Source: Myxocyprinus asiaticus
Taxonomy: Eukaryota > Chordata > Actinopteri > Cypriniformes > Catostomidae
NCBI RefSeq assembly: GCF_019703515.2
Contig: NC_059365.1
Location: forward strand, 42,304,501-42,368,500
Reading direction: 5' to 3'
Length of the DNA: 64,000 nt
Part shown: positions 1 through 11,593 of the stretch, piece after piece
Numbering within the stretch: the first letter of the stretch is position 1
How the letters are laid out: each line of letters opens with the position of its first letter
Translations under genes and position numbers: made by a program
The notes under the pieces: model-generated
What the model saw: the letters and a program-made list of their open reading frames with translations, nothing else
What the model was told of the DNA's origin: nothing
Databases searched by the model: none

Positions 1-230
1 TAATTTCATATAAAAAAAAAGTCCAAATATCCGGAATATCCCACGATCCACAACATGAAGTTTTAATGAACTCAATTATGTATACAAGTTATATATATAT
101 ATATTGTATACAAGTTATTATTAACAGTAATTCATTAACAGTAATTAAACAATTCATAAATTCATACTAAACAGCCTGAATGTATTAAATACACTGAACT
201 AAGAATATTTTTAGAGGAAAATGACAATAC
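1..230 (-). repeat. Dispersed repeat, inverted partner of 18050-18240
   Basis: The reverse complement of this stretch matches 18050-18240. Shared landmarks in the same order are a segment reading TATTCTTAGTTCAGTGTAT, the paired phrases TTAATTACTGTTAATGAATT and ACTGTTAATAATAACTTG, and then TTGTATAC followed by an AAACTTCA segment. The copy here also holds a short (AT)n run. No terminal repeats or coding potential were found, so the class is unknown. The element may extend left of the window. Confidence 0.65.
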
Positions 231-675
231 ATGCATTTCTTGAGTGCATTAATTTAAATTATATTTAAACAGTAGACTACATGCACATATTATTTGGAGT
301 CCTCCGTGTTCATTTTGCAGTATTAACAATTAATCGATTAATTGATCGTTAATTTCCACGAAGATCGATTATGAAAATTTACATCCCAGGGGTTGAGTCA
401 AGATCTATTGTATGTCTATATCAAACTATTGCATGTATTGTCTTGCCTTACAAGAGGTTTTATATGATAACTTATGATAATATAAAAGTCATATTAAACC
501 ATATATAACAATGAAATGGTGATAAAATAAAAGTTACTGTATTGCTAATAAATAATTTGATAAACAAGAAATCTGTAGTTGCCTTGACAATAATATATTG
601 GATGAACAAAGTATTTTGCATTCAGTGAACAAACAAATTCTAACTGAATAAAAGCAATGTTTTTGAGGACAATTA
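231..675. other. AT-rich intergenic stretch, nothing recognised
   Basis: Low-complexity AT-rich DNA. No TIRs, tRNA boxes or conserved reading frame were seen. Confidence 0.5.
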
Positions 676-1063
676 TTAAAGGTGCACTCAGTAACTTTTG
701 TCTTTGTGTCATCTTGGACTTACACTGACACCTAGCGGCCTGAATGCAGCATAATTTAAAATCAATAGTTTTCCGTTTCAGATGCCATTGCAAATTTAGT
801 ATTCACAGTCAGCCATGATTACTTTAATCAATGAGTGAAAGTGTCAAATAACAGGACGGTTTCTGAGATTAAGCGAGTAGGATTCTGCTGGTGATGTGAT
901 TCTAAAATGGCAGCCCCCATGTGCGGACCCTCTCCATGTAGAATAAAACAGCATTTATAAGTTGAATATGACTGGAGTTTTCTTTTTAATGTGAGTGCTC
1001 ATGAGTTCCTACATATATTGCAAAATGAGAATTCATGCCTTTAAGAGTTCAACTTTTTTAATG
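676..1063 (+). mobile_element. TTAA-ended MITE family A, copy 1 (right end lost)
   Basis: It starts TTAA-AGGTGCACTCAGTAAC and matches 44451-44850 and 51645-52065 along its length, including a segment reading ACACTGACACCTAGCGGC and another reading CCTCTCCATGTAGAATAAAA. Complete copies end TTACTGAGTGCACCT-TTAA, an inverted version of the start, so this is a non-autonomous DNA transposon with TTAA target duplications. This copy stops after a T-run near 1060 and lacks the right terminal repeat. It has no coding capacity. TTAA targeting is typical of piggyBac transposases; that assignment is inference. Confidence 0.8.
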
Positions 1064-1380
1064 GTAATTTTCAACCAGGTGTCATAGAATCACGATACTT
1101 TACCTACATTTTTGCAAAATGATTTTTATGTGGCTCATTCAAAGTGTTGTGCCACTTTCCTGGTGAAATGGGCACTTAGACGTGCAACAAAACAATGACT
1201 TTTATTACTTTCAAACAAATCACCAGTAAAACGGCAAATAATCAGTTTGTAAACACTTTTCGCCCTGTTTCTCACACAATGCTATCTTATGACATCAACA
1301 CACTTTCACTATAGCACATGAAGGTGAACCATTTTAATGTTTTCATTACTGAACCAACTACATTTACAAGCTTGTTCAAA
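1064..1380. other. Intergenic stretch, nothing recognised
   Basis: No repeat ends or coding features were seen between the truncated MITE and the tRNA-like repeat. Confidence 0.4.
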
Positions 1381-1870
1381 TGTGACCAATTTGCACGATA
1401 GCTCAACTGATAGAGCATTGCACTTGTGATGCAAAGGACTGAGGTACGAGTCCTGAAGAGCATGCAAGTCGACATGTGAGCCGAAAATGTCATTCAAGCA
1501 CCACAAATTGTTGTGGTTGCTTCAGCAATTGCATTTTTACCTCACATTTGCTTTTATGACACTATCGGTTAGGTTTAAGGTTTAGGGTAGGGAGGTAGGT
1601 AGGTTTTGTTAGATTAAAACTCGATAGAGCACCATAAAACCTTAAAAACCTAATCTATTTGGTAGAAAATTGAACGCCTTTTAGCGCCAAACAGTGCACA
1701 TTTCACCTCGAAACTGCCGCAGTACGTGTGATGAACTACGTTCAGTAATATAATTTAGCAAAAATGTCGCCAAAGTCACATATGTTTTATGAGATCACGC
1801 TTGTAATATTGCAATTTTATTTTGAGGGATAAAAGTCACAAAATATATTCTAATTTAAAAGGGGGTTTGA
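1381..1870 (+). repeat. tRNA-headed SINE-like repeat
   Basis: The first ~70 bp resemble a tRNA. An A-box-like TAGCTCAACTGATAGAGC is followed by a perfect 5-bp anticodon stem (TTGCA/TGCAA) around a 7-nt loop, then a B-box-like GGTACGAGTCC. The following ~400 bp include GGTTAGGTTTAGGGTAGGG and a later TTTATGAGATCACGCTTGTA. A related GACGGTTAGGTTTAGGGTTG piece occurs near 44180. The layout (pol III promoter head plus unrelated body) fits a SINE, but I see no clear tail or target duplication, so it could be a tRNA-containing composite repeat. Confidence 0.55.
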
Positions 1871-2622
1871 TCTAGGTGTTAGGCCTACCTTTATTTTCTT
1901 CTCTTCAGTAACTAACCAAGCTACTCCACTCTATTTTACCATTACTATTTTGTGCAATCCTTTATATAATGTATTAAAATGACAAAGGACATGTATCTTA
2001 AATTAACATAGTCCATTATTTTTTAAGAGTGATTTATACCCTTTTCTAAGTACTTGAGTCTTTGCAGAAGGACCTTTATAATTATTTGATGATGGTTTAG
2101 TTTATCTAATGCTGTAGTTAAATGAGAGATTATGGATGAGTGATTCTCGCTCTATCTCTTCATGGTCCACTTCTCCCTCACTCTCTGAGTGATGCTGTTT
2201 CCCAGGCAACAGAGCTGGAAACAGCAGCATTGGTATCAGAGATCAGCTGATTGCCATGCTGTACACATGAGCATGTGATGAGAGTGTTTGAAAATCAGGT
2301 CACACTCTAGTCTTCACAAGACGATAAATATAATTGTGCTGATCCATTGAAAGTCCTATGACGTTACAATTCTTTCTAACGCAAAATGTTTGTATATCAT
2401 GTTACCTTGTTCTCTGTCGTAGTTTAATATAGCAGCTCATGACACCAGATCTTATTAAAGTCAATTATGTAATTCATCAACCTCCCAGAAAATAAATGAA
2501 TGCTTAATGAGTTTCTTTCTTTGAATAGAAAAGTACTAGCACACCTCTCCTCAAGCCACAAAATTAGAGGTATCATTCATGTCTGTAGCACAACAAGTTA
2601 CATCACAAAGCTGAATACTTAG
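1871..2622. other. Intergenic stretch, nothing recognised
   Basis: No terminal repeats, RNA genes or sustained reading frames were seen. Confidence 0.4.
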
Positions 2623-3200
2623 CAGGGCTCCAGACTGCGACTAAAATGGTCGCAAATGCGACCAAAAATAATTTATTGTTGCCACTGGCGACAGTTGGGT
2701 TGTTGTGCGTCAGGTATCATCTTGTGAGCTATTGAATGCATCTTTATAGCGCGCACCACCAGTGCGTCATGTGCCACTTTTCACCTGTTCTGTTGTGATG
2801 ACGATCTCGCTGCTGCACTGCATGCAACAACAAACCAAGTGCGAGAGATTCGTGAACAAATGACTCTTTTGAATGAATCACTGGAAAAGAACTGAGGGTT
2901 TGAACTCAGGAGCTCAGGTTAGTTTGAATCAGATTCACTTTCTCAGCGAATCACCGGTCAGCGAGCTCACAACTGGGAGCGCAGACATTTCAAAATAAGA
3001 GTCCCATGTGTATTTCAGGCTTCTTTATAATTAAAAGTCCCGTATTGTGTAGCACTTTTTTCTTCTTCTAGTAATGATTGATTGGGATTGGAGTAGCACA
3101 ATAAACTGCATCTGGGATTTCATTCAATTTGCAGTCTTGTAGTCTCTGTGTCCGGGCCATCTGGTAACCGTAAAGAAAGATTAAGGCAATATTTTAAAAC

Positions 3201-3282
<82 letters not shown>

Positions 3283-3719
3283 TCAAGCTTTTGTCACTTA
3301 GGACAATTGAGGGACTTGTACACAACTATTACACAAGGTGCAAACATTCATTGATGCACTACTAAATGCATACTATACTTTATCTAAATATATGTAATGT
3401 AGATTCTGTAGAGCAGTACTAAATAAAAAAAAATTTTTATCTCTTATATTTGTATAAATTATGAAAGGGGTGTCAACATTGATGAGACAAAAGGGAATGC
3501 AAACTTATGTATCCTCTCAACTATATATACTGTTTATTAAACCTCCGATTAATGGGTTATCAGCTGTCTTCCTTTTCTTCTGCTTTCTACCTTGTTTCTG
3601 GACAGCAGTCTAAATCGAGCAATTCTGTGATTTGGTGACTAAAAACAGCCATTTGGCTCTTTAATGTTTCAGTTTAGGAGCCAATGGCTCCTAAATCATT
3701 TTTTTAGTCTAGAGCCCTG
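2623..3719 (+). mobile_element. hAT-like non-autonomous element
   Basis: The ends are inverted: CAGGGCTCCAGACT at 2623 and AGTCTAGAGCCCTG ending at 3719 (one mismatch). The CAGGG...CCCTG ends are typical of hAT elements. The flanking 8-mers (ATACTTAG / TTTAGGAT) are not a clean target duplication, so the class rests on the TIR alone. The ~1.1-kb interior encodes nothing recognisable and contains the (AT)n array at 3204-3278. Confidence 0.6.
3204..3278. repeat. (AT)n microsatellite
   Basis: About 37 uninterrupted AT dinucleotides inside the hAT-like element. Confidence 0.97.
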
Positions 3720-4683
3720 TTTAGGATTATGGTTTATTCACATCCCTAAACCTAAGTTTGTGCAATAGTAACAGTGATGCTTGCCTAAACTAATGAGTTC
3801 TTGCCTGTCTGTTGTGTGCACTTATAAATCTAACCAATAGAGTTCACTGTTTCCTTATACTAGTAGTTGCACTGCCAGAAGAACTTCAGACAGATACACA
3901 GTCATTTGTATGAGGTGGTTCAGTGCATGAGACTCAAATGAGAAATGCGTGTCATTATCTCAGAGGAGACCCTTGTTGCTGTACTGCTGTGAGCTAAACT
4001 GTTCCAATGTATTTATAATCTCAACATTCTCATTCCAAACAGGTATGTAAGAGTAAGATGCACAGATGGTGATGTTATGTGATTGTAATATAAAGAGCAG
4101 AATGGTTATGATCAGAAACAAAGAGTTTGTATTCAGGTGGTGTTTGCGCTCAGCAGAGGCCAGCAACTCTCAGGTGGGGGGGATTAGACCTGAAAACACA
4201 GGTGTTCCTGTTTATTGCAGAAGAAAAGTAGAGCGATGTCAAACAGCTCATCTCACAGTGAATTAGGTTAATAAAATAGATTAGAACATTTCATACATGA
4301 CTGATCATTTTACGTGCAGTGATTGCTTGTGCAATATGTTGACATTTGGGCAGTAAAATAGTAATATGACAATAAAAAAAAATAAATACAAAAAAATCTA
4401 ATTATGAAAACACTTGGCTACATCAACATCTGTTTTACTAGATAGGTACTTTTTTGACCCTGCATGGGAAGTTTGGAGGTGCATTAGCAGCCAGACAATC
4501 AACACTGTACACTTCTATTACAATTAATACAGGATATTAGATATTAGACACAAATACTTTACCATTTGTTTAATATATTATTATTTATTTTCAAATTATT
4601 GTAATTTGAATTTTAAAAAATATATATATATGCATTACAACAATGAGAACTGGGGGTGGAAGGGGCACTATAATTGTCAAATA
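3720..4683. other. Intergenic stretch, nothing recognised
   Basis: Several short AT-rich runs. No repeat ends or genes were identified. Confidence 0.4.
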
Positions 4684-5239
4684 TACACAGATGAGCCAAA
4701 ACATTATGACCACTCACAGCTGAAGCGAACAACGTTGATCATCTCCTAACAAGGCCACATGTCAAGGTCTGGGTAGATTAGATAGTAAGAGAAAAATCAG
4801 TTCTCGTTGTCAGCGTGCTGAATGGAGGAGAAATGGGCAGGAGTAAAGACCTGAGCGACTTGCTATGCGACTTACCAAATTGCTATGGCATCTCTGAAAC
4901 GGCAAGGCTTCTGTGGTGCTCCCATTCAGCAGTGGTGAGTACCAACTGACACTGGTCCAAGGAGGGACAAACCACAAACTGGTGACTGGTGTTGTGCGAA
5001 CGTTGGAACTGGACCTTGGAGCAGTGGAAGAAGGTCGCCTGGTCTAACGAGTCCCATTTTCTTTTGTAGGGCTTTACTGGTTGTTTAGATCAGTGTTACT
5101 ATCAGAAATAATTAATAATTATTTATGTAGATATTAATCAATATTTAAATTAATTAATTGGATCGAACTCATTAAAACCTCATATGGGACTCCAGTAAAT
5201 GTAGTGTGCTACGTTTAGGAGCAAGTTTGGTTATTAGCA

Positions 5240-5485
5240 ATAATTAATAATTATCAAAGATAATTATTAATTATTAAAATCAATAGAACATTGATGAGAA
5301 TCAATGTTAGCTTTTTTTTAATCCTTTAAATCAACAATTATCAAAGATAATCGTTCATTGTTAACATCGATGAAACATTAATTAAAATTAACACTAGCTT
5401 ATTGATCATTCAAACTCAACAATCATCAAAGATAACTGTCAATTATCAAAAATCAATAGAATATTAATAAGGATTAACACTGACG
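5240..5485. repeat. Three degenerate ~85-bp tandem repeats in the LTR
   Basis: Three successive blocks each open with a variant of AATTATCAAAGATAAT and close with a variant of ATTAACACTAGCTT. They start near 5250, 5331 and 5416. Confidence 0.6.
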
Positions 5486-6074
5486 GGGCAACACCCTGAA
5501 ATCAGGGACTAATAACCGAATATTAAAACAGTCTCAATATTAGATTGTTTTCTCAGGAAAATCGGCATCCGAAGAATATCGATTTTCGGGAAAAAAAACA
5601 ATGAATGAAGGTTTGAATCCGAGCACTGACATCCCGTCAGCATGACACAGGTGTATTCAAAACAAACCAAAACACTTTGTAATATAAACAAAAGTTTATT
5701 TATGCAGTAATATCAATTAATAATTAATCCAATGCAGTCAATAAACTTCCGACTTACAACTACAAACTAAACAGTGACATGATTAGATATGGAAATAAAA
5801 ATAATCCTATAACACATGAGGGTTTGTGTGTGTGAGAATGTGTGTGTGTAAGGAGGGACGCGCACAAAACAGCGGACGTGACTCTCGTGGAGAGTATGTC
5901 ACGCCAGACTTCTGGCCAGGGAATATGACCGCGAATGGGGGCGGAGATGGCGTCTACCAGTTACCGCGTATATCCGCTTGTACGATAGCTTAGGGACAAA
6001 GCTGGGCTTTAGCATTTAAGCTATCTACGAGCCAAAATGTGTGCCAGAATGTTTGTGAGGGGTCGCGTGCCTGC

Positions 6075-6078
<4 letters not shown>

Positions 6079-6115
<37 letters not shown>
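6079..6115. repeat. (GT)n microsatellite
   Basis: About 18 GT units inside the solo LTR. Confidence 0.95.
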
Positions 6116-6116
<1 letters not shown>

Positions 6117-7177
6117 TTAGTACGAGAGAGAGAGAAGTGACAGCCCTAAAGCTGATTTCGCGATCGTGGGAGAGAAAGCAGCCGTTTAGTTCATCGCTCA
6201 GAGACGCGGTTTTACGAGCGGGGCTCGTAAAAGTCCTGCGTTATTTGACTCTTTAATGGATGAACTCAGTTTCTGTTTCACCCGCGATGGCGAAATTGCA
6301 CAATCCAATTTAGTTGGACCACAATACAGCAAAACAAATTTGTGATAATTAATACCCTGAGTATTAATAATGAGCGGACATGGCGAACCGTAAACTGTAC
6401 AAGCAAAAACCTTGAAACACAAGAATAACACACTATAATATTCTATCTCTGCCCAGACGTAAACCTCTTACTTGAATCGCATGAGGACACAGGTAGAATG
6501 TGTTTTCCTCCGTCCTTTAACTTTGACCCGGTTCCTTGAGGCTCGTGTGATGACAGGAGGCCATTTCCTCGCGCTGTCAGCGGGCGGTACGGCTGTTGAT
6601 TCTCGGCGGGCTGGCGGAGAACTCAGAAATGTCGACTTGATTGAAAATGGAAGAGAAATCTTTAATCTCTTCACTTCTGTAGGCAAACGGATGAAGATGC
6701 GAATTGCTCGACGGTCTCCTTCGGATTCGTTAGAGTGTTTGGTTGAACACAGAGTAATCTCAACTCGTACAGCGAGATGGAGATTGTATGGCTATAGTTT
6801 CAAGTCGGACATTACTTCCTTGTGCCACGAGGTTGCACCGGAGAGCAGCAAAAAAAACTACATCTATATTCGGTGAACCAAGTTGCTGGAAGTAAATTCT
6901 GGATGCATTTCAGAATTATTTCAACTCCTGATGATGTCATGTTTGAGGGACGTTCTGTTGTGTGCCTCATCCAATAGGAGTTGAGCGCTCGATCCTTTAG
7001 TGAGCAAGGCTTCATGGATCTGTAGTCTGTTTTGGACTCCCTTTGTTTGATTTTGGCGCGATTTTTATCAGTAAAATGTACGACTTAGAAGGTGGGGGCT
7101 TGAGTTATGTTTTTACAACTGTGTTAGGCCTGCCTTTGTCTTCTATCTGAATACATGAGGCCCAACACTTTTATATC

Positions 7178-7414
7178 ATGTGGACAGCCAAACCAAATTT
7201 CCCTGATCTCAAACCGATTAAGCATCTGTGGGATGTGCTGGACCAACAAGTCCGATCCACGGTGGCTCCACCTCGCAACTTACAGGACTTGAAGGATCTG
7301 CTGCTAATGTCTTGTTGCCAGATACCACAGGACACCTTCAGGGGTCTTGTAGAGTCCATGCCTTGGCGGATCAGCACTGTTTTGGCGCCATGGGCAGGAC
7401 CAACAGCATATTAG
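7178..7414 (+). pseudogene. Tc1 transposase C-terminal fragment
   Basis: The frame encodes about 79 residues ending in the Tc1-type C-terminus. The motif LKPIKHLWDVLDQQVRS corresponds to the third catalytic position of the DDE triad, normally Glu in a PIE-HLW context, but Lys is encoded here. Its N-terminal two-thirds, including the first two Asp residues, are missing because of the internal deletion and the LTR insertion upstream. The same segment exists at 55100-55205, where Glu is kept. It is non-functional. Confidence 0.8.
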
Positions 7415-7448
7415 GCAGGTGGTCATTATGTTTTGGCTCAGCAGTGTA

Positions 7449-8149
7449 ATCTAAACTAGGTATTTAAAAATAAAAAATAGGTATTTAATGAGTTTTAAAA
7501 CCATGTTTGAATGGAAAAAAAAATGGTAAGTCTAAAATTTTTACATTTTGAAATCAGGGGGAAACACATGTTTGGGCTCATGCCAAAATCAACTTAACTA
7601 CTTTAATTATTTTTCATTAGTGTGACAGTTGCTCAGCTATTTTCACAATAGCGTAGCTTTTCTAGTAGCGAGCTACATTTTTCACCGAGTAGCGCTGTAG
7701 CATCACAAAATGCTACATTTGTCACATTGACATTGCGAATGCAGCAATGGAGATGAGGATTTGCCCTCTGAACATAAACAACAACAACAACAAAAAAAAC
7801 AAACAAAAAAAAAACAATGAGGCATGATTTGATGTCTAAGTGGTTGTAAAAAAAAAAAACGACACCTTTGGTATTCACAGTCAAAATTTACCAACCATTG
7901 AAAATGAATGGGAAAGACCAAAAAACAGAGCAATTTTTTTTTTATCTGTCAAATACAATCAATAAATCAGCCACAATGAAGAAAAAGGACAGACAGAATT
8001 TACAGGGTGTGACTCCTCAGTGCAAAACATACACACCCACTCACACACAAACACACTTACATGCACACAAAAATGAACTGATGAGACTATAACACAGAGA
8101 TATTTTTTTTATTATTTGTCAAAAAAACAAACAATAAATCAGTCACAAT
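7449..8149. other. Intergenic stretch with a ~45-bp direct duplication
   Basis: A segment near 7935-7979 recurs near 8104-8149; both read close to CAATAAATCAGCCACAATGA. Between them lie A- and CA-rich runs. The stretch around 7620-7720 resembles fragments near 25010-25100 and may be an old hAT-type relic. No genes were seen. Confidence 0.45.
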
Positions 8150-8800
8150 GACTACGTTTACATGAATGGCAGAAAGCAGGTTATTGCGAGAAAGCAGTGT
8201 TCTTGTTTACATGCACTGTATAAGCGGTGTACTCTTTACTCCTGTATACATGCGGCTTGGTCAGTAAGCAGCTTTCTTCAGAGCAACGTAATTACCTTGT
8301 GACTCTTGTTTAAATAACAAACATTGTATCCGAGGAAGACTTCACTATTTTATTATCTGTTGCTTCACTTTATTTCCAGATATTCCAGAGTTGTTGCTGT
8401 TTACCTTTCAGTTGTGACCTGCATCGCTACAGTAGTGAGGTTTCCCTTTATATAAAACTCTGGGATTCCCTCAATGCATGAGTGCATATAAACCAACTTG
8501 AGGGATCGTCAATATTTTACAGTGGTGTTTATAAATGGGTATAGTTTATAGTGTGTGTGCATTTCCCACAGTACTCCCAGAAATGTTTTGTTCACTTGTT
8601 GTTGGGCTCCATCCTATGACATTTGTTCTACGGTCTGTTCCACACACATGCGCTCTCTTCAAAAACCTGTTAGAATGCCGCGTATGTATTTATATGGCCT
8701 CATGAGCAGCTTTCCCCAGGAGAAACCTAGGTGTGTTAAACCGCTTTCTCTTAATACCTTAAACTGCGTAAGGAATTCTGCAAAAACCCTGGAATAATGT

Positions 8801-9180
8801 CTTGGTTAATGTTGTAACCTCCGTTCCCTGATGGAGGGAATGAGATGTTGTGTCGATGTAGTGACACTAGGGGTCGCTCTTAGGGCCCCAAACACCTCTG
8901 ATCTTTGAGAAAAGGCCAATGGGAATTGGCGAGTGGAATTTGCATGCCACTCCCCCAGACATATGGGTATAAAAGGAGCTGGCTCGCAACCACTAATTCA
9001 GATTTTGTGCTGAGGAGCTGAGACCGGTTCCCGGCCATTTCAGTGAGTAGTACAGCATTGTGGCAAGAGGGACACAACATCTCGTTCCCTCCATCAGGGA
9101 ACGGAGGTTACAACAGTAACCAAGATGTTCCCTATCTGTCACTCACTCGACGTTGTGTCGATGTAGTGACACTAGGGGTC
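8801..9180. repeat. DIRS left terminal repeat plus internal complementary region
   Basis: Positions 8811-8854 are the reverse complement of 9071-9114 with very few differences. Positions 9115-9180 are the reverse complement of the right extremity (12344-12410). A TATA-like GGTATAAAAGGAGC sits near 8968-8981 in the terminal repeat, and its mirror copy is in the right repeat, where it would drive minus-strand transcription. Confidence 0.85.
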
Positions 9181-9949
9181 CCTATACGAAACGCCACAAC
9201 CAGCTGAACTGTATTACGTGGACTGGCAGTGCAGGTGCAGGCAAGCCGCTGCGTACCTAGTAGCAAGTGCATCCAGTCCGCACGTAGCCTCCCCAATGCC
9301 CCATGAATGTCGCACGGTCCTTCACACCCTGGGGGGGGTGGTTGGGGGACAAGATGTATTTACAATGGGAGCAGGCCACGCCAGCCACGACCTTTTCTCT
9401 TTTTTTTCTCCCATAAAAATGAAATTTATTCAGCTGGGGCCATATGTATTTGCACTGGGGTAGGCGCTCTTCCCACAAGGGAAGACATCATGGAGACCAC
9501 ATCCTGCTGAAGGGGAGGTTAACATGTGACTAATACATCATATGGGCTTACCAGCCGCATGTGGAAGAAGCCCCATGGTAGGTCCTACCCAGAGGGGAGG
9601 AACTCTACAGCATGGCGTCCGCTGGCAGGGGGGCCCTGCTGAAGGGAGACATGGATTTACCCTCAGAGAAACCATACCGTGGAAAATATGTCACAAGGGG
9701 TTACCACAGGTAACCAGCACATGTGGAGCACCTACCCCAGTACAGGGCATACTAGCACACGTACTGGGCCTGGCTTCAAATTCCTCCACCGAATTTGCCT
9801 GCCATAGGGCTAAGGAGGAAGGACATCCAGGGTTTACCCATCTCAGGAACTCGCATGGGGGAAAAAAGCACACATCTTCCCCTCAGGGAGGGGAAAGGCA
9901 CTGTACACCCAGCCAGCTGCCCACACACTTACCTGTTCGTACCTGTCAA

Positions 9950-10675
9950 CACACGGGACGTAACTGGCTCAACCCGGAGATTATAAAATCTCGCAAAGGT
10001 ATTGGCTGTTGCCCAGCCTGCTGCTCTACAGATGTCTGGCTAGTGCCCAGGAGGACATCACACTCCTAGTGGAGTGTGCTCGTAGTCCCAAAGGGGACAG
10101 CACGCCCTGGGCCTGGTATGCCAAAGTGATGGCATCCACGATCCAGTGGGCAATCCACTGTTTGGAGACAGTGTTCCCTTTCCGGTGTCCCCCAAATCAG
10201 ACAAAGAGCTGATCAGAGCATCTAAAGCTCTCCGTGCAGTCCAAGTAGATATGCAAAGCACACACCGGACACAGCAATAACAAGGCTGGGTCTGCCTCCT
10301 CCCAGGGCAGCGCTTGCAGGCTCACCACCTGATCCCTAAAATTGGGTCATGGGAACTTTGGGCACATAGCTCGGTCGGGGTCTCAAGACCATGTAAGAGT
10401 ACACCGGACTGAACTCCAGGCAGGTATCACTGACAGAGAACGCCTGCAGGTACCCAACCCTCTTGATGGATGTAAGCACAGTCAGGAGGGCCGTCTTCAA
10501 CGAGAGACTTTAACTCAACTGACTCTAGAGGCTCAAACGGGGCTCTCCGCAGGCCCAGCAGGACCATGGAGAGATCCCATGAGGGAACGAGGTGCAGCCT
10601 AGGAGGATTCAACCTTCTAGTGCCTCTAAAGAACCTGATGATCAGGTCATGCTTCCCCAGGGACTTACCATCCAC
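9950..10675 (-). pseudogene. DIRS tyrosine recombinase, broken
   Basis: Minus-strand fragments match the recombinase of DIRS copy 2. The first, at 10427-10675, holds KSLGKHDLIIRFFRGTRRL, where copy 2 reads KSLGKHDLIIRFLRGARRL. Near 9960-10010 the frame again encodes the C-terminal block with ARFYNLRVEPV, whose Tyr is the expected nucleophile. Frameshifts separate the pieces. In autonomous elements this enzyme would integrate the circular DNA. It complements copy 2, where the Tyr block has fallen out of frame. Confidence 0.75.
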
Positions 10676-10844
10676 TGCGTCGTGGTGTGCTGCTATAGAC
10701 GGCCACCCCTCCAGCCTCTCCTGCAGGAAGGAAAGTCCAGGGAGTATCAGAGCAGGCAGTGGGAGGAATCCCAGGAAGCATCACCGAATCGACTCCAAAT
10801 CAGCTGGACCACCTGAGGGTGGAGTCTCCACTCTCCCCTGAGCA

Positions 10845-11063
10845 TCACCTGCCGTGACAGCATGTCCGTTGCGTGGTTGAGGTCACCGGGCGAATTGTGA
10901 CATGCGACGCGAGCATAAACCGCTTTGGTGGTTTATATACGCTACCATCACCGTGTTGTCCGTCTAGACCAACACATGCTTGCCCTAGATCAGCGGCTGA
11001 AGCCTCCACCGGGCCAGCAATACCTCCAGCAACTCGAGGAAGTTGATATGCCAATGTAGTCAT
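10845..11063 (-). pseudogene. DIRS RNase H-region fragment
   Basis: Minus-strand sequence here corresponds to the RNase H part seen in copy 2 at 39758-40063. Related stretches include the GHDYIG block beside CWR/CWQ and codons for a VYKPPKR segment where copy 2 has VAYINRQ. Frames are broken, and the fragment is fused on its 5' side to ORF1 sequence, so the whole RT finger/palm region is lost. Confidence 0.6.
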
Positions 11064-11326
11064 GGCCCTGTCCAGGAGCCAGTGGCTGCGTGCCTATTGA
11101 ATTGCTTGGCAAAGTCCTCAAAGGTGTTGCCGAACAGGCCAGTCTGGGATAAGAGGGCATCAAGAAAGTGCAGGCACAAGTGCACCGCAACCGCCTTGTC
11201 CACCTGAGGAATCTCCATGTACCACCTGGCCGTCCCACCATCAAGGGTTGTGAGAGCGGAGGAACCCAAAAGTTGGGTCCGGGCAGTAAAAGGTGCCCGC
11301 CATGATTTCATGAGTTCCTCATGCAC
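11060..11326 (-). pseudogene. DIRS ORF1 (gag-like) C-terminal segment
   Basis: An 88-codon minus-strand frame begins MHEELMKSWRAPFTARTQLL and later reads FNRHAATGSWTGP. The first part looks like DIRS ORF1. The last residues belong to the RNase H region, since copy 2 has NGHAAAGSWSGP. The frame therefore records the junction of a large internal deletion. Confidence 0.65.
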
Positions 11327-11593
11327 CTCCGGGAATAATGGAACCGGGGCGGGGCGTGGCTGTGAGCGGTGCTCCGGACCCAGGAAACAGTCATCAAGCT
11401 ATGAGGGCTCAGAGCAGGGTGGAGGGTTCCACTCCAGCCCGACACTCGTGGAAAACCGGGCAAGCGTGCCTGTCAGCTCCGCGTCGGCCTCAGACTGGGC
11501 GACCACACCCAAAGGTAGGAACCCAATCGAGTCCTCCACGTCCGACTGTGCCAACCCACTCTCCGATGCTGCAATCGAAAGCTCATCCTGCTC

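Larger units (their letters stand above)
5065..7167. mobile_element. Solo LTR (~2.1 kb) inserted in the Tc1 element
   Basis: It begins TGTAGGGC and ends GGCCCAACA, giving short inverted TG...CA termini. It is flanked by CTTT on both sides (5061-5064 and 7168-7171). The related Tc1 copy at 54.7 kb shows the empty site, with a single CTTT at that point. A 4-bp duplication and TG...CA ends fit a retroviral or LTR-retrotransposon LTR left by LTR-LTR recombination. The unusual length points to an endogenous-retrovirus-like family, but no protein-coding part remains, so the family is unassigned. It contains degenerate tandem repeats (5240-5485), a (GT)n run and a GC-rich stretch around 5860-6010. 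Orientation is undetermined. Confidence 0.75.
4684..7448 (+). mobile_element. Tc1/mariner element, internally deleted and split by a solo LTR
   Basis: The left end (4684, TACACAGATGAGCCAAAACA) and right end (finishing ATGTTTTGGCTCAGCAGTGTA at 7448) are imperfect inverted repeats with terminal TA. The left 380 bp match 54131-54770 in patches; the right 280 bp encode the end of a transposase. A solo LTR occupies 5065-7167. With the LTR removed, the two halves meet inside a stretch matching 54750-54775. About 300 bp of the transposase middle, present in the 54-kb copy, is missing here after GGACAGCC. The element cannot make a transposase. Confidence 0.85.

Noticed and set aside
3148..3354. Frame with Tyr-Ile repeats
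   Set aside because: It is a translation of the (AT)n array.
6472..6876. A 134-residue protein in the long solo LTR
   Set aside because: No recognisable domain; it lies in the GC-richer part of an LTR, where open frames are expected by chance. It could be reconsidered if full-length copies conserve it.
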